Shown here piece by piece: positions 1-7,529 of a stretch of 64,000 bases of DNA (position 1 is the first letter of the stretch; every line of letters starts with the position of its first letter). The stretch is from Streptomyces abikoensis (GTDB taxonomy: Bacteria; Actinomycetota; Actinomycetes; Streptomycetales; Streptomycetaceae). The DNA is taken from assembly GCF_014648775.1 (NCBI RefSeq), contig NZ_BMRT01000006.1, forward strand, positions 1 to 64,000, read 5' to 3'. The translations under genes and the position numbers were made by a program. A model generated the notes under the pieces. That model made no database searches. It worked only from the letters and a program-made list of their open reading frames with translations, and was not told the origin of the DNA.

Positions 1-86
1 AGTTCCAGTACACGGATCCGGACCGGATGCCCGAGCATCCGGAAGAACTCGGCCTTCGCCTGGTACAGCGGAACCGGCGCCCTCAT
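1..86 (-). CDS. ArsR-family transcriptional regulator (N-terminal part only)
   Basis: Only the first 28 or so codons lie in the window; the gene runs off the left edge. The translation begins MRAPVPLYQAKAEFFRMLGH and continues HPVRIRVLEL. That is the usual start of an ArsR/SmtB winged helix (compare LFRALGDPTRLRILEL). These are dimeric repressors released by metals or other ligands. The ATG overlaps the stop of the upstream small ORF in an ATGA arrangement, so the two are probably translationally coupled. A palindrome upstream of the pair is the likely operator. Which ligand is sensed cannot be told because the effector region is missing. Confidence 0.8.
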   Translation of the reverse strand, partial: MRAPVPLYQAKAEFFRMLGHPVRIRVLE

Positions 87-256
87 GACCGCTCGTCCTC
101 CGTGTCCACGCTGTGCGCCTCGGCGATACGCAGCGCGTCCTCCAGCTCCTCCTCCGCCACGGCCGCCGCGTACACGTCCCCGGCCTCCCTCGCGGCATCG
201 AGAGCCGACCGCGCCTCGCGCACCCGAATCCGCGCCGCCTCGACGAACCCGCCCAC
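83..256 (-). CDS. Small acidic helical protein (57 aa) coupled to the ArsR gene
   Basis: A short reading frame starts at GTG five bases after a GGAGG ribosome-binding site and ends in TGA overlapping the ArsR ATG. The 57-residue product is rich in Ala, Glu and Arg (begins VGGFVEAARIRVREARSALD, ends DTEDERS) and should form two helices. It has no signal peptide, membrane segment or cysteines. The ribosome-binding site, the ATGA coupling and the codon bias (third position mostly G or C) support a real gene. I do not recognise the family. Because it is first in an ArsR operon it may belong to the same response, but this is inference from position. Confidence 0.65.
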   Translation of the reverse strand: MGGFVEAARIRVREARSALDAAREAGDVYAAAVAEEELEDALRIAEAHSVDTEDERS

Positions 257-304
257 TCAGACCTCCACGCCCGACACGTCTTGACCTTTACGGCAACTGG
301 TGAA

Positions 305-320
305 TTGAAGAACTCTTCAA
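305..320. promoter_or_regulatory. Palindromic operator, probably for the ArsR regulator
   Basis: The sequence TTGAAGA-AC-TCTTCAA has perfect 7-bp arms around a 2-bp centre. It lies about 50 bp upstream of the GTG of the small ORF that leads the ArsR operon and is clearly A/T-richer than its surroundings. ArsR repressors usually bind such AT-rich palindromes in their own promoters. Autoregulation is inferred. Confidence 0.6.
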
Positions 321-424
321 GTCTACCCCGCAGGGGCTCCGGGCCGTCCGTGCTCGGCGCAGGCCGTGGCTACACGTCCTCGGGCCGCTTGCCCACATGG
401 TCCGGTGCTTGATGGGGTGGCCGG

Positions 425-1366
425 ATGCGTATACGTATCACCACGCCTTGCGTCGTATCCGCCGTTTTCGCGAGCGCCGTGCTCATGACGGCGTGCGGAT
501 CGGAGAGCGCCCGTCCGGAAGGCGCCCGTCCGGACGGCGGCGGCGAGGGACGGACCGCCACGCCCAGCGGCACCGAGAAGGACGGCGTCAGGATCACCGG
601 CAGCATCGGCAGTAGTGGACAGTCGGCCTCGGCCGACTTCGAGGTCACCAACCGCGACACCGAACCGTTCACGTACACCATCACCTTCGAGGTCCTCTCC
701 GACTCCGGCGGGGTGATGGCGAACGAGCGACAGACGGTGTTCTCGGTCGGCCCCGGCCGGACCGTGAAGGACACCGTCCGCACGAACACCCCGGGGCGGG
801 TACGGGTCGGCAAGGTCCGGCGCGTCCCCTCGGCCGAAGCGCCGGACGGGACCGGCGCGTGCCCTCCTGCCGGGGTCCGCGTCACGGCCGACGAGGGCGA
901 CGCCGCCATGGGCCTCCGCGTCGTGGGACTTCACCTGGAGAACTGCGGGACCCGCCCTTACACCGTCGAGGGTTACCCGCTCCTCGGGCTGCTGGACGAG
1001 GACAGGAAACCGGTCTCCGGCATCGGGATCCTGCACGGCAGCGGTGATATCGCCACCATGAAGGCTTTCGACGAGCCGCCTCGGCCGGTGGTCCTGAAGC
1101 CGGGCGAGACCGCGTCCGCCGGCCTGATGTGGCGCAACACCACCGGCGCCGGCGACGCTGTGAACGTCCCTTACGTGAGGGTCGAGGCCAAGCCCGGGGC
1201 TCAGCCGATGACGGTGGTGCCGGAACTCGACCTCGGCACCACGGGAAAGCTCGGCGTCGGCCCGTGGAAGAAGGACACACCCCAGCGGGAGGGCGCCAGG
1301 CCCCTCGCCCTGGTCGTGGACGCGGCCAACGGAGGCGGTGCCTCGTCCCAGAGCAGGGCCGCGTAG
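425..1366 (+). CDS. Secreted lipoprotein with DUF4232 domain
   Basis: The 313-residue product starts with a short basic/hydrophobic signal and a lipobox (VLMTAC, lipidated Cys about residue 24), then a Gly/Pro-rich linker, so it should be tethered to the outer face of the membrane. Residues about 50-120 look like a small beta-rich domain. From about residue 144 (GACPPAGVRV...LENCGTRPYTVEGYPLLGLLD) the sequence matches the actinobacterial DUF4232 fold, with the paired cysteines and the YTVEGYP element usual for it. The function of DUF4232 proteins is unknown. The ribosome-binding site is a modest GGGGTGGCCGG. The gene seems to stand alone. Confidence 0.8.
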   Translation: MRIRITTPCVVSAVFASAVLMTACGSESARPEGARPDGGGEGRTATPSGTEKDGVRITGSIGSSGQSASADFEVTNRDTEPFTYTITFEVLSDSGGVMANERQTVFSVGPGRTVKDTVRTNTPGRVRVGKVRRVPSAEAPDGTGACPPAGVRVTADEGDAAMGLRVVGLHLENCGTRPYTVEGYPLLGLLDEDRKPVSGIGILHGSGDIATMKAFDEPPRPVVLKPGETASAGLMWRNTTGAGDAVNVPYVRVEAKPGAQPMTVVPELDLGTTGKLGVGPWKKDTPQREGARPLALVVDAANGGGASSQSRAA

Positions 1367-1536
1367 TCGCTGAAGCGGCGCACCCCGCAGTTGCCGCACG
1401 TCGTGACGCCGCGCGTCTCGCTCCGGCTCTCCGCCGGGTGGCGCGCAGAAGCGCAGGCTCACGCCTGGGCGGCGTTCACCAGGGCCCTCCGGTAATTCAC
1501 TGGCGCCCAGCCGGCGGCCCGGGAGACGCTGCGATC

Positions 1537-2025
1537 ATGAACACAACCGTTTCCCTCCTCAAGACAGGCCGCATCAAGGTGCGTTATCCGGCGGAGGTCG
1601 TGGCCGACGACGGCACGCACGTCGTCGTAAAGGCGGCCTGGGCCGGAACGTCCGCCCGGGACTTCGGGTTCGTCCGCTTCGAAGAGGGTGACGTCTTCAC
1701 CGAGCACTACTGGCGCGACCGCTGGTACGCCGTCAAGGAGGTGCGGGACGGCGGCGGGACGCTCAAGGGGTGGTACTGCGACGTCACCCGCCCGGCCGTC
1801 GTCGGGCCGGACGGGATCGTCGTCGAGGACCTGGACCTCGACCTGTGGGTCTCGGCCGACGAGGCCACCGTCCTCCGCCTCGACGAGGACGAGTTCGCCG
1901 CCAGTGGGCTGGCGGAGCGGGATCCCGGTGCGGCCGAAGCCGCCCTCCGGGCGCTGGACGAGCTGGAGGGCCTGGCCAAGGCGGGTTTGCTCACAGACCT
2001 GCCCGGGGGCGCCGTGGCAGGGTGA
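1537..2025 (+). CDS. DUF402 domain protein
   Basis: The 162-residue protein carries a DUF402 fold: the N-terminal strands, the EHYWRDRWYAVKEV element, then GWYCDVTRPAVV and the metal-binding-type stretch VVEDLDLDLWV with closely spaced acidic residues. Characterised relatives in Firmicutes (Ntdp) are metal-dependent nucleoside di/triphosphate phosphatases, and FomD-like relatives act on nucleotide conjugates. A phosphohydrolase role is likely but the substrate is unknown. The start follows GGGAGA by about 10 bases. The stop lies 4 bases before the next gene, so the two are probably co-transcribed. Confidence 0.8.
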   Translation: MNTTVSLLKTGRIKVRYPAEVVADDGTHVVVKAAWAGTSARDFGFVRFEEGDVFTEHYWRDRWYAVKEVRDGGGTLKGWYCDVTRPAVVGPDGIVVEDLDLDLWVSADEATVLRLDEDEFAASGLAERDPGAAEAALRALDELEGLAKAGLLTDLPGGAVAG

Positions 2026-2029
2026 GGCC

Positions 2030-3559
2030 ATGACCGAGCACAGCAGACCCGCCCCCGTCCCCGCCCTCGACCTCATCCTGGCCGTCGTCGACCCCGGCAG
2101 CTGGCGCAGTTGGGACCGGCCCGTCCCGCTGGCCACGCGGGACGCCGACTACCGCGCCGATCTGCTCGCCGCGCGGGAGCGGACCGGGCTCGACGAGTCC
2201 GTCGTCACCGGCGAGGGGACGATAAAGGGTCGCCGGGTGGCGCTGGTGGCCTGTGAGTTCCGCTTCCTGGGCGGGTCGATCGGGGTGGACGCGGGGGAGC
2301 GGCTGGTCCGGGCCGTGGAGCGGGCGACGGAGGAGGGGCTGCCGCTGCTGGCGGCGCCGGCCTCGGGCGGCACCCGGATGCAGGAGGGCACGATCGCCTT
2401 CCTCCAGATGGTGAAGGTCGCCGCCGCGATCACCGACCACAAGGCCGCCGGGCTGCCCTACCTCGTCCATCTGCGGCACCCCACGACCGGCGGCGTGCTG
2501 GCCTCCTGGGGCTCGCTCGGCCATCTCACCGCCGCCGAACCGGGCGCCCTCATCGGCTTCCTGGGCCCGCGCGTCCACGAGGCGCTGTACGGCGAGGAGT
2601 TCCCGCCGGGCGTCCAGGTCGCCGAGAACCTGCTGGCGAACGGGCTGGTGGACGCGGTGCTCCCGGCCGGGAGCCTGGCGGAGGTCGCCGCGCGGGCGCT
2701 GTCCGTGCTGTGCGCGGACGGGACCGCGGACGCCACGACGGAAGCCGATGTCCCGGAGGCGCCCGCCCCGGCCGTCGCGCCCTCCGCCGAGGAGTCCATC
2801 CGCGCCTCACGCCGCCCCGGGCGGCCCGGCGTACGGGAGTTCCTGAAGGCGGCCGCCACCGACGTCACCCTGCTCAGCGGCACGGGCGCGGGGGAGCGCG
2901 ACCCGGGGCTGCTGCTGGCGCTGGCCCGCGTCGGCGGCACCCCGTGCGTCGTGCTCGGGCACGACCGGGGCAGCCGCCCCGACCACCACGCCGGCCAGGC
3001 GCTCGGGCCCGCCGGGCTGCGGGCCGCCCGGCGCGGGATGCGGATCGCGGCGGAACTGGACCTTCCGTTGCTCACGGTGGTGGACACCGCCGGGGCCGCG
3101 CTCTCCCGCGAGGCGGAGGAGGGCGGGCTCGCCGGGGAGATCGCCCGCTGTCTCGCCGACCTGGTGAACCTGCCCGCGCCGACGCTGTGCCTGCTGCTGG
3201 GCCAGGGGGCCGGCGGCGCGGCCCTCGCCCTGCTGCCGGCGGACCGGGTGGTGGCGGCCCGGCACGCCTGGCTCTCCCCGCTGCCGCCCGAGGGCGCCTC
3301 GGCGATCCTCTACCGCACCACGGACCGGGCGTACGAGATCGCCGGACGGCAGGGCGTGCGCTCCGCCGACCTCCTCGCGAACGAAATCGTGGACCGTATC
3401 GTCGAAGAGGCCGCCGAGGACGGGGACTTCCTGGTGACTCTCGGCCGGGTGATCGGAGGGGAGCTGGCCGCTCTCGCGGCGCGTGGCCAGGAGGAGCGGC
3501 GCGCCGCGCGACGTGCGCGCTACCGGCGCCTCGGCGCGCCGGGCGGCGCCGCCTCGTAA
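2030..3559 (+). CDS. Fused acyl-CoA carboxyltransferase (beta- and alpha-type halves in one chain)
   Basis: The 509-residue protein has two crotonase-fold halves. Residues about 1-240 resemble the AccD/beta carboxyltransferase (GGSIGVDAGERLVRA, PASGGTRMQEGTIAF, HPTTGGVLASWGSLGH). Residues about 275-500 resemble the AccA/alpha half (LPLLTVVDTAGAALS, GQGAGGAALALLPADRVVAA, WLSPLPPEGASAILYR). Such enzymes move CO2 from carboxybiotin to acetyl- or propionyl-type CoA. The Cys4 zinc ribbon of the Escherichia AccD N-terminus is absent, and no biotin carboxylase or BCCP gene lies nearby, so those subunits must come from elsewhere. The exact acyl-CoA cannot be told. Confidence 0.85.
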   Translation: MTEHSRPAPVPALDLILAVVDPGSWRSWDRPVPLATRDADYRADLLAARERTGLDESVVTGEGTIKGRRVALVACEFRFLGGSIGVDAGERLVRAVERATEEGLPLLAAPASGGTRMQEGTIAFLQMVKVAAAITDHKAAGLPYLVHLRHPTTGGVLASWGSLGHLTAAEPGALIGFLGPRVHEALYGEEFPPGVQVAENLLANGLVDAVLPAGSLAEVAARALSVLCADGTADATTEADVPEAPAPAVAPSAEESIRASRRPGRPGVREFLKAAATDVTLLSGTGAGERDPGLLLALARVGGTPCVVLGHDRGSRPDHHAGQALGPAGLRAARRGMRIAAELDLPLLTVVDTAGAALSREAEEGGLAGEIARCLADLVNLPAPTLCLLLGQGAGGAALALLPADRVVAARHAWLSPLPPEGASAILYRTTDRAYEIAGRQGVRSADLLANEIVDRIVEEAAEDGDFLVTLGRVIGGELAALAARGQEERRAARRARYRRLGAPGGAAS

Positions 3560-3601
3560 GGGCGCCCTGCCGCGCCGCGCGTGTACGGGGTTTGACCGTC
3601 A

Positions 3602-3620
3602 TAGTTGCCGGATACAACTA
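3602..3620. promoter_or_regulatory. Inverted repeat in the asnB promoter
   Basis: TAGTTG and CAACTA are perfect 6-bp arms separated by 7 bases. They end about 30 bases before the asparagine synthetase ATG and just after a TTGACC that could serve as -35 (3592-3597). The pattern is typical of MarR-type operators. No MarR gene is adjacent (the next regulator is GntR), so the binding protein is unknown. Confidence 0.55.
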
Positions 3621-3651
3621 CCCTCGCATCCAGCGAAAGGGGTACCCGTAC

Positions 3652-5529
3652 ATGTGCGGCATCACCGGATGGATCTCCTACGACCAGGACCTCACCACTC
3701 CCCGAGCCTCCGCCACCCTCGACGCCATGACCCGGACGATGGCCTGCCGAGGTCCGGACGCCGGCGGCGTCTGGCTGGACACCCACGCCGCCCTGGGCCA
3801 CCGCCGCCTCGCGGTCATCGACATCGAGGGCGGCAAACAGCCCATGCTCGTCCGGGAAGGCGGCCGGGAGGGTGGTGGTCGCACCCTGCTCGCCCTCACC
3901 TACAGCGGCGAGGTCTACAACTACCGCGAATTACGCGCACAGTTGGAGAGCCACGGCCACACATTCCGCACCAGCAGCGACACCGAGGTCGTGCTCCACG
4001 CCTACCTCGAATGGGGCGAGGCCTTCACCGAACGCCTCAACGGCATGTACGCCTTCGCCCTGTGGGACCCGCGCGTCGAGGAACTCCTCCTGGTCCGCGA
4101 CCGCATGGGCATCAAGCCGCTCTACTACCACCCCACCCCCGACGGGGTGCTCTTCGGCTCCGAGCCCAAGGCCATCCTCGCCCACCCCGCCGTCCGGCCC
4201 GTCGTCGACGCCGACGGCCTCGCCGAGATGCTGGCCTTCACCAAGACCCCCGGTCACGCCGGTTACCACGGCATGTACGAACTGCGCCCCGGCCACACCG
4301 CGCGCGTCCGCCGCCAGGGCCTGACCGTCCGTCCCTACTGGCAGCTGGAGGCCAGGGAGCACACCGACGACACGGACACCACCGTCCGCCACGTCCGCGA
4401 GCTGCTCGACGACATCGTCACCCGCCAGCTCATCGCCGACGTGCCGCTGTGCACCCTGCTCTCCGGCGGACTCGACTCCTCCGCCATCACCGCCCTCGCC
4501 GCCAAGGGCCTCGCGGAGGGCGGCCACGGACCGGTGCGCTCCTTCTCCGTGGACTTCACCGGCCACACCGAGAACTTCAAGGCCGACCTGCTGCGCCCCA
4601 CCCCCGACGGCCCCTACGCCCACGCCCTCGCCGAGCACGTCCGCTCCCACCACAGCGACATCGTCCTCGACACGGCCGCCCTGATGGACCGCGCCAACCG
4701 CGACGCCATCGTGCGGGCCCGCGACCTGCCCACGGCCGGCTTCGGCGACGGGGACGTCTCGCTCTACCTCCTCTTCAAGGCCATCCGCGAACAGTCCACG
4801 GTCGCGCTGTCGGGCGAGTCGGCGGACGAGGTCTTCGGCGGCTACCGCTGGTTCCACGACCCCGAGTGCGTCCAGGCCGACACCTTCCCCTGGCTCACCG
4901 CGGGCGTCGCCGACACCTTCTCCGGACCGGCCAGCGGCGGCCGGACCGCGCTCCTCGACAAGAGCCTCCTCGCCAAGCTCGACCTGCCCGGCCACGAGCG
5001 GCAGCGCTACCAGGAGGCCCTCGCCGAGGTGCCCCGGCTGCCCGGCGAGAGCGGCCTCCAGCGCCGGATGCGCGAGATCAGCTACCTCCACCTCACGCGC
5101 TTCGTCCAGCTCCTGCTCGACCGCAAGGACCGCGCCAGCATGGCCGTCGGCCTCGAAGTACGCGTCCCCTTCTGCGACCACCGGCTCGTCGAGTACGTCT
5201 TCAACACCCCCTGGGCCATGAAGACCTTCGACGGCCGCGAGAAGTCCCTGCTGCGCGCCGCCACCCGCGACCTCCTCCCGGACGTCGTCGCCGACCGCGT
5301 CAAGAGCCCCTACCCCAGCACCCAGGACCCCCGCTACGCCGATGCCCTGCGCACCGCGCTCGGCGGCCTCCTGGCCGACGAGGACGCGCCCGTACGCCCG
5401 TTGCTCGACACCCCGGCCGTCGCCGAGGCGCTGGACGAGCGTGCGGGTGAATCGTTCCGGACGGCCACCGAAGTGGTCCTCAACCTCAACACGTGGCTGA
5501 CCGAGTACGGCACGGAACTGCGCCTCTGA
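3652..5529 (+). CDS. asnB: Asparagine synthetase, glutamine-hydrolysing (class B)
   Basis: The 625-residue enzyme begins MCGITGWISYD. Cys2 is the glutaminase nucleophile of the N-terminal class II amidotransferase domain (about residues 1-210, with RGPDAGGVWL and HRRLAVIDI). The synthetase domain carries the ATP-pyrophosphatase loop LLSGGLDSSAI at about residue 270 and the SGESADEVFGGY motif. It converts aspartate, glutamine and ATP to asparagine in the cytoplasm. Length fits actinobacterial AsnB. An AAAGGGG ribosome-binding site lies 9 bases before the ATG. The gene appears monocistronic under an inverted-repeat-containing promoter. No biosynthetic cluster surrounds it, so a housekeeping role is likely. 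Confidence 0.95.
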   Translation: MCGITGWISYDQDLTTPRASATLDAMTRTMACRGPDAGGVWLDTHAALGHRRLAVIDIEGGKQPMLVREGGREGGGRTLLALTYSGEVYNYRELRAQLESHGHTFRTSSDTEVVLHAYLEWGEAFTERLNGMYAFALWDPRVEELLLVRDRMGIKPLYYHPTPDGVLFGSEPKAILAHPAVRPVVDADGLAEMLAFTKTPGHAGYHGMYELRPGHTARVRRQGLTVRPYWQLEAREHTDDTDTTVRHVRELLDDIVTRQLIADVPLCTLLSGGLDSSAITALAAKGLAEGGHGPVRSFSVDFTGHTENFKADLLRPTPDGPYAHALAEHVRSHHSDIVLDTAALMDRANRDAIVRARDLPTAGFGDGDVSLYLLFKAIREQSTVALSGESADEVFGGYRWFHDPECVQADTFPWLTAGVADTFSGPASGGRTALLDKSLLAKLDLPGHERQRYQEALAEVPRLPGESGLQRRMREISYLHLTRFVQLLLDRKDRASMAVGLEVRVPFCDHRLVEYVFNTPWAMKTFDGREKSLLRAATRDLLPDVVADRVKSPYPSTQDPRYADALRTALGGLLADEDAPVRPLLDTPAVAEALDERAGESFRTATEVVLNLNTWLTEYGTELRL

Positions 5530-5600
5530 CGGGCCTGCGGCCACGGCGGGCCCGCCTGGCGCACAATGGACCCACCGTAGTTCTCACCAGGAGACCCACC

Positions 5601-5975
5601 GTGGCCTTGCAGATGACCGTCGACCAGGACGCCGCCGAGCCCCCGTACGAGCAGATCCGGGCCGGCATCGCCGAGCGCGCCCGCGCGGGGGAGCTTCCGG
5701 TCGGCTACAAGCTGCCGACCGTCCGCGGCTTCGCCGAGGAGCTGGGCCTGGCGGCGAACACGGTCGCCAAGGCGTACCGGGCGCTGGAGGCGGACGGGGT
5801 CATCGAGACCCGGGGGCGGAACGGCACGTTCATCGCCGCCCCCGGTGACACGGCCGCCCGCGAGGCCGCCGCGGCGGCGGTCGCCTTCGCCCAGCGCGCC
5901 CACCGGCTGGGGCTGGACCACGACGCGGCACTGGCGGCGGCGGGCGACGCGCTCCGCGCGGTGTACGGGGACTGA
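5601..5975 (+). CDS. Short GntR-family regulator (YtrA type)
   Basis: The 124-residue protein is a GntR winged helix (PYEQIRAGIAERARAGELPV, KLPTVRGFAEELGLAANTVA, RGRNGTFI) followed by only about 40 residues of helix, as in the YtrA subgroup that lacks a large ligand domain. Such regulators often control ABC transporters, but none is adjacent. The GTG start is chosen because AGGAGA lies seven bases upstream; an earlier in-frame start would overlap the end of asnB. Target unknown. Confidence 0.85.
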   Translation: MALQMTVDQDAAEPPYEQIRAGIAERARAGELPVGYKLPTVRGFAEELGLAANTVAKAYRALEADGVIETRGRNGTFIAAPGDTAAREAAAAAVAFAQRAHRLGLDHDAALAAAGDALRAVYGD

Positions 5976-5988
5976 GCGGGGGCGGCCG

Positions 5989-6006
5989 GGCCCGCCCCGG
6001 CGGGCC
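5989..6006 (+). terminator. Short GC hairpin after the GntR gene
   Basis: GGCCCGC and GCGGGCC form a perfect 7-bp stem with a 4-base loop 14 bases past the stop codon. There is no T-run, as is common in Streptomyces. Weak evidence alone. Confidence 0.35.
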
Positions 6007-6144
6007 GTGGGCCGTGGGCGGCTGTGGGCCATCCGGCTGAATATGGCCCGTCAGCCCCCGGCATTCTGTGGTTCGCCGGGACGCCGGAGGCCAACCGCAG
6101 CACGATACGTCCGGGACCAACGGGCGGACCGGGCAAGGAGCGTC

Positions 6145-6561
6145 GTGAGAGGAATCGTGCGGGCGGCTACCGTCGCCGGAGCGTGCGGGCTGGTGCTGTC
6201 CGGCACCGGGGCCGGCAGTGCGGAGGCGCAGACACAGACCAATCCGGGCTCGCTGCTGTCCGCCGTGGCGGGCGCCGACCTCGGCACCGTCGCCGAGACG
6301 GTCTCCGGCGTGGTCTGCAACAACCGGCTGGCCGACTTCCACTACCAGTCGCCGGTGTCCCGGTCGCCGCACCCTTGCATCAACGGTCCCGTCCAGAGCG
6401 GGAACAGCGAGAACAGCAACAACTTCATCAATCACGGCAACCCCGTGGACAGCGGGAACATCGAGACCGCCGCCGGCTCCACCAACAGCCTCAACGAGGT
6501 CAAGGGTGCGCAGAGCAACAGCGGCAACGACATCTCGCGGGCCCAGCAGGTATTCCCCTAG
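6145..6561 (+). CDS. Small secreted Asn/Ser/Gly-rich protein (paralogue A)
   Basis: The 138-residue product starts at GTG after AAGGAG and has a signal peptide (VRGIVRAATVAGACG...SAEAQ). The mature part holds a two-cysteine segment (VVCNNRLADFHYQ, then HPCINGPVQSGNSEN) and then an Asn/Ser/Gly-rich tract (NPVDSGNIETAAGSTNS). The segment from CINGPV to VDSGN closely matches the facing gene on the other strand, so the two are paralogues. I do not recognise a named family. It lacks the chaplin repeat. The polar, low-complexity composition suggests a surface or matrix protein. Its stop lies only 10 bases from that of its partner. Confidence 0.75.
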   Translation: MRGIVRAATVAGACGLVLSGTGAGSAEAQTQTNPGSLLSAVAGADLGTVAETVSGVVCNNRLADFHYQSPVSRSPHPCINGPVQSGNSENSNNFINHGNPVDSGNIETAAGSTNSLNEVKGAQSNSGNDISRAQQVFP

Positions 6562-6571
6562 GGACAGGCCC

Positions 6572-6940
6572 TCAGTGGGGGTGGCGGCGGCTGCCCCCGA
6601 CGAGTTGCTGCTGGTGGTTGGAGCTGCCCGCCGCCGCGCCCGTGCCGGAGGAGCCGGAGGTCACGGAGCCGCTGTTGCTCGAGGGGCTGCCGCTGTCGCT
6701 GGGATTCCCGTTGATCCGGACGTTCTGCGAGTTGCTGCTGTTGCCGCTGTTGACGGGCCCATTGACACAGGCCCGGGCGCGGCCCTCGCAGGTGAATCCG
6801 GCGTGGAAGCGGACGATCGTGTCGCCGTCGGCGCTGAACGGCCCGTCGCCCCAGGCCATGGCGGGCGAGGCCGCGCCCCCGGCCAGGAACAGGCCGGTCA
6901 GACCGGCGGTCGCCATTCTCAGAGGACTGATGCTCTTCAT
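6572..6940 (-). CDS. Small secreted Asn/Ser/Gly-rich protein (paralogue B)
   Basis: The 122-residue protein has a signal peptide ending at about ASPAMA/WG, then FTCEGRARACVNGPVNSGNS and SQNVRINGNPSDSGSPSSNS, a Ser/Gly-rich region and a His/Gln-rich end. CVNGPVNSGNS...INGNPSDSG aligns with CINGPVQSGNS...HGNPVDSG of the convergent neighbour, including one of the two cysteines of the pair. The start follows AAGGCGGA directly. It is exported and probably lies in the cell envelope or is released. Function unknown. Confidence 0.75.
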   Translation of the reverse strand: MKSISPLRMATAGLTGLFLAGGAASPAMAWGDGPFSADGDTIVRFHAGFTCEGRARACVNGPVNSGNSSNSQNVRINGNPSDSGSPSSNSGSVTSGSSGTGAAAGSSNHQQQLVGGSRRHPH

Positions 6941-7043
6941 TCCGCCTTGCTACCGGCGGCGCCGGTGCGGACCAAGCCCGCACAGCGGGCGGTCACCCTC
7001 TCCGACCACCGTATTCACCATGACTGCCTAGTCCGCCGTCGAA

Positions 7044-7439
7044 CTAGTCCACCATCGAGAGCCAGGAGCCGATCAGGGCCACCACGATGATCACGGTGAC
7101 CGCCTGGAGCTGGGCGCCCTTGGACAGGGCGTTGTCCGGGTCGCTGCCGTGCTCCGCCGCGTACCGGGCCTTCTCCCGGAGCTCCCCGCGGCGCCCGAGG
7201 AAACCGAGCGGGAAGCCGACGACGGCCGCCGTGTACAGCGGCAGGGAGACCTCCGCGCTGTGGTGCTTCACCAGCGCGCTCACCGCCACGAGCAGCACCG
7301 CGGCGAACGGGGCGACGGCGATCCGGATCCGGTAGCGCCGGTTCGGCATGAGCGGGACGAAGAAGGCCAGGAACGCGAACGTCGCCGCGACGGCGATGGC
7401 CCACCAGGCGGTCAGGGGTATGACGGGAGGCTGGGGCAT
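7044..7439 (-). CDS. Small four-helix membrane protein
   Basis: The 131-residue product has hydrophobic segments at about residues 8-28, 38-56, 63-80 and 107-127, with a basic/acidic cytoplasmic stretch (GRRGELREKARYAAEHGSD) between the last two. The ATG is chosen because AAGGAAG lies six bases before it. It lies directly downstream of the giant ALF-repeat gene on the same strand but past a strong hairpin, so it probably has its own promoter. I know no family for it. Because polymorphic-toxin genes are often followed by small membrane immunity proteins, it is worth testing as the partner of that gene; that link is speculative. Confidence 0.7.
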   Translation of the reverse strand: MPQPPVIPLTAWWAIAVAATFAFLAFFVPLMPNRRYRIRIAVAPFAAVLLVAVSALVKHHSAEVSLPLYTAAVVGFPLGFLGRRGELREKARYAAEHGSDPDNALSKGAQLQAVTVIIVVALIGSWLSMVD

Positions 7440-7454
7440 GACTCTTCCTTGACT

Positions 7455-7486
7455 CTGTGGGGCCCGGCTCGCGCCGGGCCCCACAG
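7455..7486 (-). terminator. Strong hairpin terminator after the ALF-repeat gene
   Basis: A perfect 14-bp stem (CTGTGGGGCCCGGC with its complement) closes on a TCGC loop. It sits about 45 bases after the ALF gene stop and 15 bases before the start of the downstream membrane-protein gene, so it separates the two transcription units at least in part. Confidence 0.75.
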
Positions 7487-7529
7487 TGGTTCTCTTCGGA
7501 CGGATCGTTCCGCCGGGAGGCCGGTCAGG

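Noticed and set aside
323..1462. Long minus-strand frame over the DUF4232 lipoprotein
   Set aside because: No start signal or conserved motif; the plus strand has a lipobox and the DUF4232 pattern.
1459..1520. Minus-strand fragment ending GWAPVNYRRALVNAAQA, possibly the end of a lost gene
   Set aside because: The tail looks vaguely protein-like and a nearby CGNCG stretch is on the same strand, but there is no continuous frame, so it is too short to call a pseudogene.
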